Below are positions 21,923-32,900 of a stretch of DNA of 64,000 bases, piece after piece. The DNA lies in NCBI RefSeq assembly GCF_918797505.1, contig NC_092798.1, positions 48,878,985 to 48,942,984 of the forward strand. The letters are read 5' to 3'. The notes under the pieces are model-generated. The model saw nothing but the letters and a program-made list of their open reading frames with translations, did no database searches and was not told where the DNA came from. Each line of letters opens with the position of its first letter. Position 1 is the first letter of the stretch. Both the position numbers and the translations under genes were made by a program. The DNA comes from Bemisia tabaci. Its lineage: Eukaryota; Arthropoda; Insecta; Hemiptera; Aleyrodidae.

Positions 21923-22069
21923 GTTGAAAGTTTCTTCTATTCGAAGCTACTGTGATTAACCTCTCTACAATGAAGTTTCAAAAGTTTCATTATGAGAGGA
22001 GTGAGCCAACAGACAGAGTAAGAATTTAATCACAACAAAAGAGGCGTCCTCAGAAAAATTTCTTGCAGA

Positions 22070-22650
22070 ATATATCGATGACCGAAGTGCGAAACCACGG
22101 TGTTTCAAAATAATTGCTCCTATTTTATTATTTAAAAGAGTAATGAGCCAAAATAGCTTGAAATATATGAAGAATACCTATTCTGCAAACACGGAAGAAA
22201 AATTGGTTGAGTTGTCAAGAGATTACGTTCACTAGTTTTTCAAAGAAAAAATAATGTGTAAAGGAAGGCTACAAAGTCGCAAACGAAGTTACATGGTTTC
22301 GCACTTTGGTCATCGATATTTGATATATTGAAAGTTTTCAAAATCAATTCATTCCTGAGAGACGAAGAAACGAAATTGTGACACTCCATTTACTGTGTTT
22401 TATGCTCGGTCCAGCCAGTTCGCCTTCAATATTCTATCTAGGCAATGTGAGCGGTTTAGAAGCAGTAATAGTTGCTTGCGGCAGTATAGCACGTTCATTA
22501 ATCATACATTAGCAAAACTCTATTTACAACGTTTTTCACTCACTGAACCAGTTCGCCTTCAATATTCTGACTATGCAATATGGGCGGCTTAGGAGCAGTA
22601 ATAGTTGCTTCCAGCAGTATATCACATGAATTTAGATTAATCATTACATA
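22070..22650. repeat. Repeat cluster in hbn intron
   Basis: 22070-22320 is a degraded copy of the GGAAG(T/G)CT family. 22416 and 22551 begin two tandem copies (about 135 bp apart) of CAGTTCGCCTTCAATATTCT with GCAGTAATAGTTGCTT. No exon is seen. Confidence 0.55.
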
Positions 22651-23196
22651 AATGGATTGATGTGGCCCCTTTATAGTATTTCACATTGACTCCAACGATT
22701 CTGCGTTCGGTATTTTGACGAGACAATGTCAGTAGTTAACGTTGCGTGCGAAATTTTAGCCAGGTCCATTCGCTTTCAGTAGCAGTGATTTATTAATTGT
22801 ACAGTTTCCTGCATTCCTTTTGACCGGGTCGTTGTCTGCAGCATTCTAAAAAAATGTGTGGTAACATGCTGAACCCTATACTGAAACAGGTGTTCGTTTT
22901 TTAAGCACCAGCATCGTATCCTTAGACAGGTTTTTATGCATCAAGTCATTTTCCACAAATCTCAACCCCCCCCCCCCCTTCCAAAAAAACCACACTCTAG
23001 TAGTATTCATGGGGTTTGATCGTAATCGTATTAGTAAACCCACTTTTAACGCTCAAAAAAGTTCTGAAAAAAGATTCCCAAGCGACTACATTTTAAACGT
23101 TGGCATCATACTTAAAGCTCAATGCAGCAGATGGTTATACAAATAATAATGAGTGTTCTACATACAAAAAAATAATTGATACCTCTCCAATACAGA

Positions 23197-24155
23197 GGAA
23201 GTCGACTCTCAACGTAGCGTGGGATATCCCCTCCATTACGAGTTTACGACCCGAACTTTGAGAGCTTCAGTCTGAGCTAGGGAGTTGATTTTAGAGAAAA
23301 CCGGGGGCACCATTGTACAATACATATATTTCTCGCGAAATTTTACACAAGGAAAAGTACCCACATCGCAAATCCCTGAAGCGCCCGCCCCACGCACAAA
23401 CCAGGGACTTCAAAGGGGCTCATCGATGGAACTGTTGACTGTTGCCTTTCAACTAAAGATCGTCTTTGAAGGTAACCGATATGCTCGGGATTGCTCGGGA
23501 CACAACATAGATCAGATTTTGAGATTTCAAGGAATTCCGTGCAAAAAAGTCTGAGAAATTAAATAATTGGTGCCAGTTCGAGAGCCCCAGTTTGTGCTTG
23601 GGATAAGCGTTGGTTCTACATGATGCAAGAATTCCATAGATCCACCCCTCTCGTCCACCCGCCTATAAAACGACCGCTCCATGCGGATTGCATCTTGCAA
23701 AAAGGAACCGACAGTATTACAATGTCGTTAAGATCGTGCAACTTTTTTTACCTTTCAAATATAAGCTGATCATCTAGACAAGTTTTCTGTTCACTCTCGA
23801 TTAGTAACAACAAATTCAAGACGAAAAGTACCTTTGTAAATTTGATTTTTTGCATGATTTCAGTGATTCCATCGCAAAGTATGTAAGTTGCACAATCCAT
23901 TGGCATGACATGTTCTTGGTTCCTTTTAGCAAATTGCAATCCATGTAAGCCATTCGTCCATGCATTCTCTGAGCCACCACCAACCTAGTTTTCAAATCGT
24001 TGATTCTCCATAATTTGATTATATTTTGCAATAAGGAACCGATATTTCTGGACCATTTTAGAAACAACATACATGCCATTGGTTTCCCCACGCAAATATT
24101 ATGTGCTTTCGTGGGAGAACCAGAGATAGTGATTCCTTGTTGTAAAATGCAATTT
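23197..24155. repeat. Repeat fragments upstream of the last hbn exon
   Basis: 23197-23312 is a single diverged arm of the 2945-3771 foldback (AGCGTGGGATATCCCCTCCA). 23690-23945 and 24010-24155 are copies of the TTTTGCAA-AAGGAACC MITE families (TGCATCTTGCAAAAAGGAAC; TTGATTATATTTTGCAATAA). No coding sequence is seen. Confidence 0.55.
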
Positions 24156-24347
24156 TTCGTGTATAACTATAGTTAGGCAGCAGCCACCCGTCTTTTTTTT
24201 TTTTTTCCTTTTTTGTCGTCAATTTTTTAGGAGGAGTTTTTCAGGATTGGGCCGGAGTGGCCACCGCCACCTGGAATCCAATTTTTTCCTGTAAATTCTC
24301 ATTCGATTTGTGCACGTTACTAACTCAATTTCCTCGTTTGTTCACAG

Positions 24348-24769
24348 ACTTTCCAGCGGAACTGGGCCTGCACCCCCACCTGGGGAACCTGGGGATGCCC
24401 GGATTCCCGGCGGAGCCCTTCTGGCCGGCGCTCGGGTTCTCGCCTGCCGTCATGTTCGGGCTCGGCCTCCCGTGGACCAACCACTCCCCCCTCACCAAGA
24501 GCGTCCCCCTCCAGTCCCTCCTCTCGCAGTACATGCTCGGCGGCGGCGGGGGAGGGGGAGGGGGCGGAGTCCCGGTCGCCACCAACCTCAAGATGGAGTC
24601 CCGCTCCCGGTCCCCCTCGCCCTCCGCCTCCCCCTCCCCGCTCCCCCTGACGCCCCCCTCTAGTCACCTGGGCCTCCAGCTACGCGCCGGCGCCCGCCAG
24701 TTCCACGACCCCTCCCCCCCGCCGCTCCTCGAGACCGGCCAGCCCAGACCCTTCCTCACCAAGTCCTAG
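24348..24769 (+). CDS. hbn: hbn last exon: C-terminal region
   Basis: The exon starts after GTTTGTTCACAG and is entered in phase 1. It encodes (D/N)FPAELGLHPHLGN..., a Gly/Pro/Phe-rich block (PAEPFWPALGF, PWTNHSPL), LQSLLSQYMLGG, a Gly run, a Ser/Pro-rich stretch (SRSRSPSPSAS) and ends FLTKS before TAG at 24767-24769. LLSQYM downstream of an FW..LGF region matches my memory of homeobrain C-termini. A convincing OAR motif is not present; SSHLGLQLRAGARQF is at best a degenerate one. The exon is much more GC-rich than its surroundings. The visible protein is about 281 residues (276 with the shorter second exon), without the missing N-terminus. Confidence 0.85.
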
Positions 24770-24853
24770 TCCGCGTCCCCCTCTTTTGTACATAGCATAG
24801 TTTATTGGTTGACTGTAATTTATCCGATAGGAATATTATGTTCATTTATTTTG

Positions 24854-24859
24854 AATAAA
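24854..24859 (+). terminator. Poly(A) signal of hbn
   Basis: AATAAA 85 bases after the hbn stop codon, within TTTTGAATAAATATTTGAG. It is the first canonical signal after the stop and fits a short 3' UTR. Confidence 0.75.
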
Positions 24860-25070
24860 TATTTGAGAAACGAACCGTCTACCTCAATTTGTACTTTCTC
24901 GCTCACCTCGCTGGTAAAGGAAGTATTTTCATCGTAAAAAAAAAAAAAAAAGTTGTACAATCATCGTTTTATGAGATGTTTCAAGGTGCCTGGAGTAAAA
25001 GGGAAAAAACCATACTTGAAAAAATGTATGTCTGTCTGTGTACAGTCATATTTCAAAATCTATATGTTCA

Positions 25071-25072
25071 AT

Positions 25073-25109
<37 letters not shown>

Positions 25110-25128
25110 TTTGGGGGGGGGGTTTCTG
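25071..25128. repeat. Long poly-T then poly-G tract
   Basis: About 32 T followed after a short spacer by eight to nine G. It lies just after the hbn 3' end. Homopolymers of this length are prone to assembly and sequencing error. Confidence 0.8.
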
Positions 25129-25199
25129 CATGCTTTGGACGTGCGCAGAACTGGGGGAGGGGGGCACAGAAGCGTCAGAAAATTAGAAAAACAAGTCGG

Positions 25200-27110
25200 T
25201 GGCTACAGCGTGAGACCGTGTTACGGTGTTTCAAAATTTCAGCTCCGTTTTTTCGAAGAGGAACAACTCAATTTCACAGCTTGAAATTTTTACAAAATAT
25301 TCTGCCAATAAAGAGGAAAAATCAATTAAGTTTTTAAAAATTAAGTTGACTAGTTGCCACAGGGAGCAACACAGTACGGCAGGAAATCTGCATCACAAAC
25401 GGAGATGCGTGGTTTCGCACTCTGGTCATCGATATATCGCTCGCCGTCCACAGCAAAAAAGCCGTGACTCCCTGCCAAACTTCGTGGTTTTCTCCCAAAC
25501 ATGCTGTTCTAATGCTCTATTGAAAGAAAATCCCATTGCCGCAAGGCTTCATCTAATGATACGCTAGAGTTGAGTGGAAAAAATGAAAGGATGAATGATA
25601 ATTGTTGGTTTTTGTTGTAAAACAGCAAGGAAAAAATGAAATGCTGTTGAACGGAGGTACAAAAACGTACGTTTTTACTTTAGACAGACGAAGAATATCC
25701 GTGACCAGAGAAATGTCAAAACCCTTTCTCTCTCTTAAATCCGTTGCGTCAATGCATATCTGATTTTCCAATTTTCAAAGTAGATTCTTAGAGAATCTTC
25801 AAAATTGTATTGCATAATTTACTTAATATTAATGTTGCTTCACGTTATGGGTCAGTTTATATCGATAGTGAAAATGCAAAAATGCGTATCTCGCTTGCGG
25901 CGTCTCAAAATCTCCGTCCTCGCTATACTTTTTAGTAGAAGGCCAAACCAACATCATGGCTTGAAATTTTCACAGAATACTCTTCACTGAGAGATATTTT
26001 TTTCAATTTTTTCTCTTAGAAAAAATTCTATTACAAAATACCAACAAGCATTCATCCAATAAACTGCTAAAAGAATTGTATAGCTTACCTTTCAAAACTT
26101 AAACTGACAAAATAACGCATTTAGGTATGGTGATAGGGCCTTCTCGTAATAAAATTGTACGTGCGCAAGAAATATGCAAAACTACAGCGACTTTGCCGTG
26201 GATGGCAGTGCATGTCAGACAAGAATAAGAATAACATCAAAATTTGTCACTCCATACGTGCTCAAATTAAAATCTACAAATTTTGCTTAAGTAGTGCAAT
26301 GACATCATCAATCTTTTTATTCCTTCACTGCTGAGCAGAGGAGCTCGAATTTTAATCACGGTCCTTAATAATACTTACTGATAAGAGATACTATATTATT
26401 TGAAAAACTGATCAAATCACATCTTCACATAGACCGATATCGCTCTCGCGACATACTCTATATTCTATACTCTATACTCTATTATATAAAATCATAAGAG
26501 TATAATGCTTATCGCCTGAGGCACGAAGCGCTTCGGAGGGTTGGAACGCGAAGCGGTCAGGGGGTGCAACCGTATTAACTTGCTAAAATGCGAGAGAAAG
26601 ACCCTATCTGTGGCAATACTAAACAAGTGGGAAAGCTCTAAGACGCTCGTATTAGAGGAGCGTCCAGCTGTTTTCTACATATAGGAGCGTTTTTAAGTTC
26701 CTCGAAGAAGATGAGCAACGTTGCGTGAGAGAGCTCGCCTAACCAAAATCTCAACAATCAATTTTTAGAAAAGTACACTACCGTTAAACAAATAAATGAT
26801 AGAAAAACGATACTCGTCATAATTTGCACGATTTTTGACACCATAAACGTTAGAATTGAATAGTTCAACCCCTAGATGTCAAGCCGAGTCAAATTGACTC
26901 TAGGCTCCCTAAAGCAGCCTCGTGGTATTAAAGGGCCAGTGCATATGAGCTTTAGATATAAGTCTACAAATACACCCATTAAAAAAGAATCAGACATCAA
27001 ATTGAAAAAAAGAAACAAAATCGAGTGCCGACACAACTGAAAATAGGTGAGACGTATTCGGGTCTCGTTTTCAAACTTTACCTTCTTTCGAATCTATAGA
27101 CGACGCTTAA
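25200..27110. other. Intergenic, degraded repeats
   Basis: The interval between hbn and PAL. Copies of the GGAAGTCTGC family lie at about 25200-25450 and 25860-25990. A GC-rich patch near 26513-26575 (GAAGCGCTTCGGAGGGTTGG, AACGCGAAGCGGTCAGGG) is of unknown origin. No gene is recognised. Confidence 0.45.
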
Positions 27111-27117
27111 TAATTGA

Positions 27118-28110
27118 CAGCATAAAGAGCAGAGCATTGCGAGTTCACGCCTCGCGCCATCGCGCCTTCAATTTTGTAGATGCAACACGGTCATCCATCA
27201 AGCACGAATAGTCGTATCTCTGCGCCGTCCTTTCCCTTGCTCTATTTCTATACTGTGTTGGTTCCATTTCGACGGTGTAGGTCGGCAATCACATGACTCG
27301 GTTTGCGCAACGTCGCAGACTTCCTGTCATACTTTATTTTTTGAATGGAAAACTACTCAACGGCAATTCTTTAAAACTGCCGTGACTTTTCTTCTCTGTG
27401 CGAAGAAAACTCTGTGCATAAACTTCAAGGAATGATGACAATTTGTTCTCATTTAAAAAAATAACATAGAGGCGGAGATTTTCAGACACAGCAAACGAGA
27501 TATGTGATTGCGGACTTACTCCGTCGATTTGCCTTATTTGTAGTGGTGCTTCAAGGGCTACGAGAGCAACATGAATACAGTTGTTTACATCAGTAAAAAC
27601 AGTATAAGGTAAGACAAGAAATCTTCAACAAGTGATGTGGGTTTTTTTCACTTTTGCCATACTATTCCCAGTGGCGTGGCGTGCTTTTTGATCTATCGAT
27701 GTTTCCCCATCTGAAGCTGTGGTAAATAATCGATTATTAAGGTGTTCGCTGCGAACGCCCTGTTCATCGATACTTTTCCATGGGTTTAAATGGCGGATCA
27801 ATCGATGTATCGTAAAGCACGCTGCGCCGCTGATGACTATTCCTATAGGACAAGGTGGACCAAGGCGGATGATCCCCCCAAAATCAATATTGAAACTAAC
27901 GTAACTCGAATTTTGATTGCGATGTTTAAAAATTTCCGCCCATATTTTATTCTCAAGAGAATACTGCTTCCCCCGAAATTTTCAGAGGATGTTGTTGAAA
28001 AAACGAAAAAAATCAAATGCACTTTTTTGCCAAAATGATGATCAGACCGCTTTAAAAAGTCAAATTTGACATGAAATGGTGGGAGATCGCAAATTAAGAT
28101 ACCTAATTTG
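27118..28110. repeat. Cluster of MITE copies
   Basis: 27118-27290 matches 15268-15440. 27260-27530 is a GGAAGTCTGC-family element with good inverted ends (GTAGGTCGGCAATCACATGA; GAGATATGTGATTGCGGAC). About 27671-27834 is a CAGTGGCGTGGCGTG element whose flanks both contain ACTATTCC. 27843-28110 is a further degraded copy. No gene. Confidence 0.6.
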
Positions 28111-28151
28111 GTACTTTCACCATCGATGCATGCAGCCACCCACACTGTCCA

Positions 28152-28379
28152 CACTAGAGAAAAAAACACATTGGATCTAGAGTCCAGACTCTTAAAAACA
28201 TCGACAAGAAAAAGTACTCTTGATTCAATCAGAATCTAGCTTAAATCAAGAACTAAGCCTCTTAATTTAAGCGGATTTCGTTTTGATTCAAGCAAAAATT
28301 CTTTTGAATCAAGAGTATTTTTTCTTGTCAATGTTTCAAGAGTCTGGACTCTAGATCCAACGTGTTTGTTTTTCCAGTG
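28152..28379. mobile_element. Inverted-repeat element, sister of 9734-9963
   Basis: It starts CACTAGAGAAAAAAACACAT and ends GTGTTTGTTTTTCCAGTG, with the GGATCTAGAGTCCAGACTCT arms and a TCTTGATTCAATC core as in the first copy. A CA dinucleotide lies on both sides. Non-coding. Confidence 0.7.
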
Positions 28380-28473
28380 CATTACCTCTCTACAATAATG
28401 GTCGAAGATACCTACCGGAACGTTTTCCGTCGAAAACTGCGATGCAATTGGACGTATTTATGCTGAATGGAAC

Positions 28474-29010
28474 TATGTGCAAGTGGAAAGATGGGGTGTG
28501 CTCGTTAGTGCTCGGGCCATAAGAATGAATAGGGATTAATTTAAAAGCGCCAGTGACGTCAGCGTTGATGCCGGGCGACGGAAGCGACAACGACTAGGTC
28601 GTGAGTCTTTAACTCATGAGCCCTGTCCACAAGGCTCTTGTCACATACCCACGGCTCACTAGTTAGCGCTCAGTTCCTTTTGATTTCATGTCAAATTCCG
28701 CTTTTCCATTTTCTCAAAAGGAACTATCAGTGATGCCAGGCGCACGGATTTATCCGTGCCGCGCGGACATTCCCTATACCGACACGGACCGCGTACGGAC
28801 AAAAACCTTATGTGAAAAACGCTTCCCTATCTTAAAATATCCTACGCGTGACGTCACAGAATGACGCTCAACCAATAGCAGCACGGAGAGCGGTAGAGCG
28901 TACGGATCTCGCACACGGAGCACCCGGGAACACTGGGAACTATATACACTGACCACATTGTTCCTTATCTAGCTCACCACGAGCACACCCCATCTTTCTA
29001 CTTGCACATA
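28474..29010. repeat. Inverted-repeat-bounded segment upstream of PAL
   Basis: TATGTGCAAGTGGAAAGATG with GGGTGTGCTCG at 28474-28504 pairs with CGAGCACACCCC and ATCTTTCTACTTGCACATA at 28980-29010. The interior is richer in GC, with a small hairpin (AGTTCCTTTTGA...TCAAAAGGAACT, about 28671-28726). It may be a non-autonomous element; class unknown. Confidence 0.6.
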
Positions 29011-29860
29011 CCCCCATTTCGCGTAAATACTGCCAAGTAGCGTCATGACGGCACTGATGTTTTCTCACATAATATGAAGTGTGCATCTGTTTGTGTTGTC
29101 ATTCTTTCCCTAAAAGGGCCACCTGGAAAATTAAAACATGGGACTTGTGTGGTTGGATAAAAATAATTAAATGATCGGAGTATTCAAATAACGCCTCAGT
29201 GCGTATCTTCAATTTTTACCACCAATTTACCTATAGTCATCGTGATCCTACATTTCTGAGTAAGTTAAATAAGCTACCGAATGCTCGAGATTCGGAGTCT
29301 CTCACGTATTGGTTTCCCCTAGTCCTGAAGCTGCATGAAAGAACACTAGAACAGTACAGCAATGCGCTTCGGTTTGGAAAAATAAGAAAATCCTTCAACT
29401 GACTGTATAGGCAACATTATGACTTGGGTGCTGGTTTAGATGTATTCAAACTTTGCGCACCTTTTCCTAGCGTGACCTGTTGATAACGGGTTCGTCCATA
29501 TACATACAGAGAGCGCTTGAATCACTTTGACCTGTATTCCAATAATGGCCGCCACATGTTTACAATTTGCATTTCGTTCCGCCCCGGGTCTTATCACTTG
29601 CTCACGTCGTGTTTAGTGAATCATGAAGGTGTTTTATGAGCAAATTTAAAGTTACCTTTGCTTTAAATTTTACTCGTCGGCTGCTTAGCTATTATTCTGC
29701 GACAACCTGAATGATTACGAGAGGAAGTTCGTGACGTTAACCTCAACTATGCATTCGCCTTGCTCCAACTACTGCAGTCTACTGATAACAGATGGAATTG
29801 AAATTTGATTACTTACCATATTAATAGTCAGCACATGGCTCAGCAGTGATTTTCACGAAA

Positions 29861-29908
29861 ATGACGAGATGGGATTTCATGAAGCCTTATTATTGTCCTG
29901 TTTTCTAA
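29861..29908 (+). promoter_or_regulatory. Overlapping upstream ORF at the PAL start
   Basis: An ATG at 29861, eight bases before the proposed PAL start, opens a different frame that ends at TAA 29906-29908 after 15 codons. Both ATGs would be on the same exon. If the transcript begins upstream, PAL translation would need leaky scanning past this ATG. Inference from position only. Confidence 0.4.
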
Positions 29909-32900
29909 TCATTCTGCAACTACGACACACTTTTCAAACTGTAAGTTCAGTATTGATCTTTCTGCCTCACCGCTCCATACCTCAAATATTTTAAGGATGA
30001 TTTTGACCCTATTGATGATTCATCTAGTTTTCAGAGAATAAGTTCAGCCAGTTGATCTCTTTCAATCAGTTCAGGTCAAATTAGGAGTGTCATGTATTCT
30101 GCCGGTTGCTGCTACATGAACTGCTCTGAAGTGTACAGATATTTGTTTATCTTTGGGAAGCAGATTTCGCAAATCAGTGTAGTGATAACTTAACAAGTAT
30201 TACTGTAAACTAATTTGCAAGCATCATTCATGTTAGTAAGCCATACTTAATTTTGGGCCTTGTTCCAGAATACTAGTATATAATCAACAATAGTCATGAC
30301 GTTCAACAGATGTGACATACCTAATTCAGATTATTTTAACTGATCGTTCATTTGCAAGATATGTACTTTAAAGCACATTATGTGTCAGAGATTGATTAGT
30401 ATTGTAAATGAGTATATCCATAACTAAATCCAGTTAATTTATTTATTCTTGTCCAAAACTTAAATCTCTCTGGTTCGGTTCGTTGCAATGATCTCATTTT
30501 AACAACACTGTGGTTAATCATGATTATTAATAAGAAGGAAAGGGCCTGGATTTTTTTAATTTAAGTCGGCCAAATCATAAAACCCACAAGCATCATAGCA
30601 ATCATGTGATAATTATTAGTAAAACAGAACTTTAGTTTTTCTCAGGTTGCATTCCTGTGGAGTGAAACAACAATCAGTCAATTATTTTATATTCTCTCTT
30701 TATTATTTTCGAAACCAACAATTCATGTGTAAGGGCTTTTCATTTCAGGATCTAGACCTTGGCGATCAAGATGTCGATGAAACTGAGCAATTCCTTGTAA
30801 GGCAATTTGATTCGCGTAGTAATGAGCGGAAAGTCAGTCAACGTAAGTTTCTTTGAATACTTGAAATATTTGCATGTCCTGTGTTGTTAGTCGATTATTT
30901 TCCCCCCTTTTTTGTAAATCTTGCAAAAAGTAGGAATCAACCTGATTTTGTAGTAAATTTTTTAAAAATTTTCCAGCTATGTTTAGAGGAGGTAGAATTC
31001 ACTTACTTATATAAGAAATTAACGGTTTGGAACTAAACTATTCACCCGATTCCATAGAACTTGTGGCCCTTTTAATTTCCATATCAAGCCATTTATTCAC
31101 AAAGTAGGGAAAATGATAGAGCAATGGGAAAATTTTTGCTTACATGAGGAACACAAAAAAAGCAGGAAAAGAAGAAGGATAAACTGAAGCTTTTTTGTCA
31201 GCACGACTGTGTGGTATACTTGTATACAGAAAGTAAGCCAGTCTCTATTTCTTTTCTGATTTTTTTGCTACTATGCGCTTTAAAGCCTAGAGCAAAAGCT
31301 TTCACCAGAACTGCTTCTTTTTCTGACTATGTTGTCAAAAAATCTATAAATAAATCGTTTTCTCCAAAAAATCAAAAGAGTATGAAAACAGGATTGGCTT
31401 TAAACGTATAGGGTGCAAATGGTTCTGGGCCTACACAATTTTCAAAGACGCTCCCATAATTTTCTAGCATGCGCTTGGTTTTCACCATAAGGTCAACGCA
31501 ACGATTGAAGATTTGTTTGGAGACCTGCACAAGATAAATGCTCAATAAAATTTTAAACTCACCTATGAGTTTAAAATTTTACTGACAACGATTGAAGTTT
31601 TGTCACATTTTTTAGTAAATTTGCAATTTTCACTCAAATATTTGCACAGATTGCACAAATAAAATTATATTTTCTAGAGGAGACAATAATCGCAGATGAG
31701 AAAAAACTGTTTGTACCCACAATTATCGGAACCTGTCTATTATGTCATCTCAATTGGCAATTCGCAACTGCAATCAAAGCCTATCTGCACCCCTGTTTTT
31801 TTTTAATTGAACTTAGTTTTGTAATTTTAACTTTATTGTTTCACCTTTTTGCAGGGTTAAATGAAGTGACGAACTGGCCGGGTCAATCAGTGAAGTTGGG
31901 TCAAGTCGCATGGGTGTCAACTGACACTGCTGGGTTTGTGTATGTCTTCCATCGTGGCGACCGAATTTGGAATGCCAATACATTTTTTCTCAACAATTCC
32001 TACAATGAGATGGACAGGGGAGTCATTCAAGTCCCGACGTTAGCCATCATCAATCCAGACACAGGTGCTCTCATTACTGAATGGGGCCATAATCTGTAAG
32101 CAATTTCTCCTCTCTTTTATTTCCCATTCAATTTTTTATTTAACATCATCGCAAAATTTCTTAGTTGAGATCTGCATATTGACAGCTGTTCACTTTTGCT
32201 AGCTTTGAACTTTCACTCGGATGTGCAAGTAGAAGTGCAAAGTAGTGCAAGAAAAAGTATGTTCTTTGTAAAAATAATTTGTCTATCATAAAAAAGAAGA
32301 AGAAAACAGAAGGGTATTTACCTTATTTTCTAATTTTTTAAGTATTTTTAAGTACTCTCAGATCGAAAATTGACTTCATTGCACCTATTTTTCAGATTCT
32401 TCCTTCCGCATGGAATCACAGTTGACAAGCAGGACAATGTTTGGTTCACCGACGTTGCTTTACATCAAGTTTTCAAATATTCTCCCATGCTTAGTAAAGA
32501 CTTCAAGCCAACATTACTCATGACACTAGGGGTAAGATTCGAACCAGGAAATGACAGAGAACATTTCTGCAAACCTACATCAGTAGCTGTCATGAGCAAT
32601 GGAGACTTCTTTGTAGCTGACGGCTATTGTAATTCTCGAATTTTAAAATTCTCTGCCGATGGAACGGTCATCAGCAGATGGGGGCGAGCAACTATCTCTA
32701 ATGGTACGTATTTGTCCGCCAGAAATCAATAGGCTTAAGCTTTAAGGTAAAGAAGTTTTTAATTTCATTCAAGGGTAAGATGCAAACAAACTGCTGAAAA
32801 ATTTATTCACTTTCTGCTCCAGGGTTCATATTATTTCTTAATTTTCTGATCCCTGACTTGTTTTGCTTTTGTCTGACTCAAACATTTTCAAATTCCTTGG

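Noticed and set aside
26513..26575. GC-rich patch that looked like bacterial DNA
   Set aside because: Only about 60 bp, with no coding frame or other sign of transfer.
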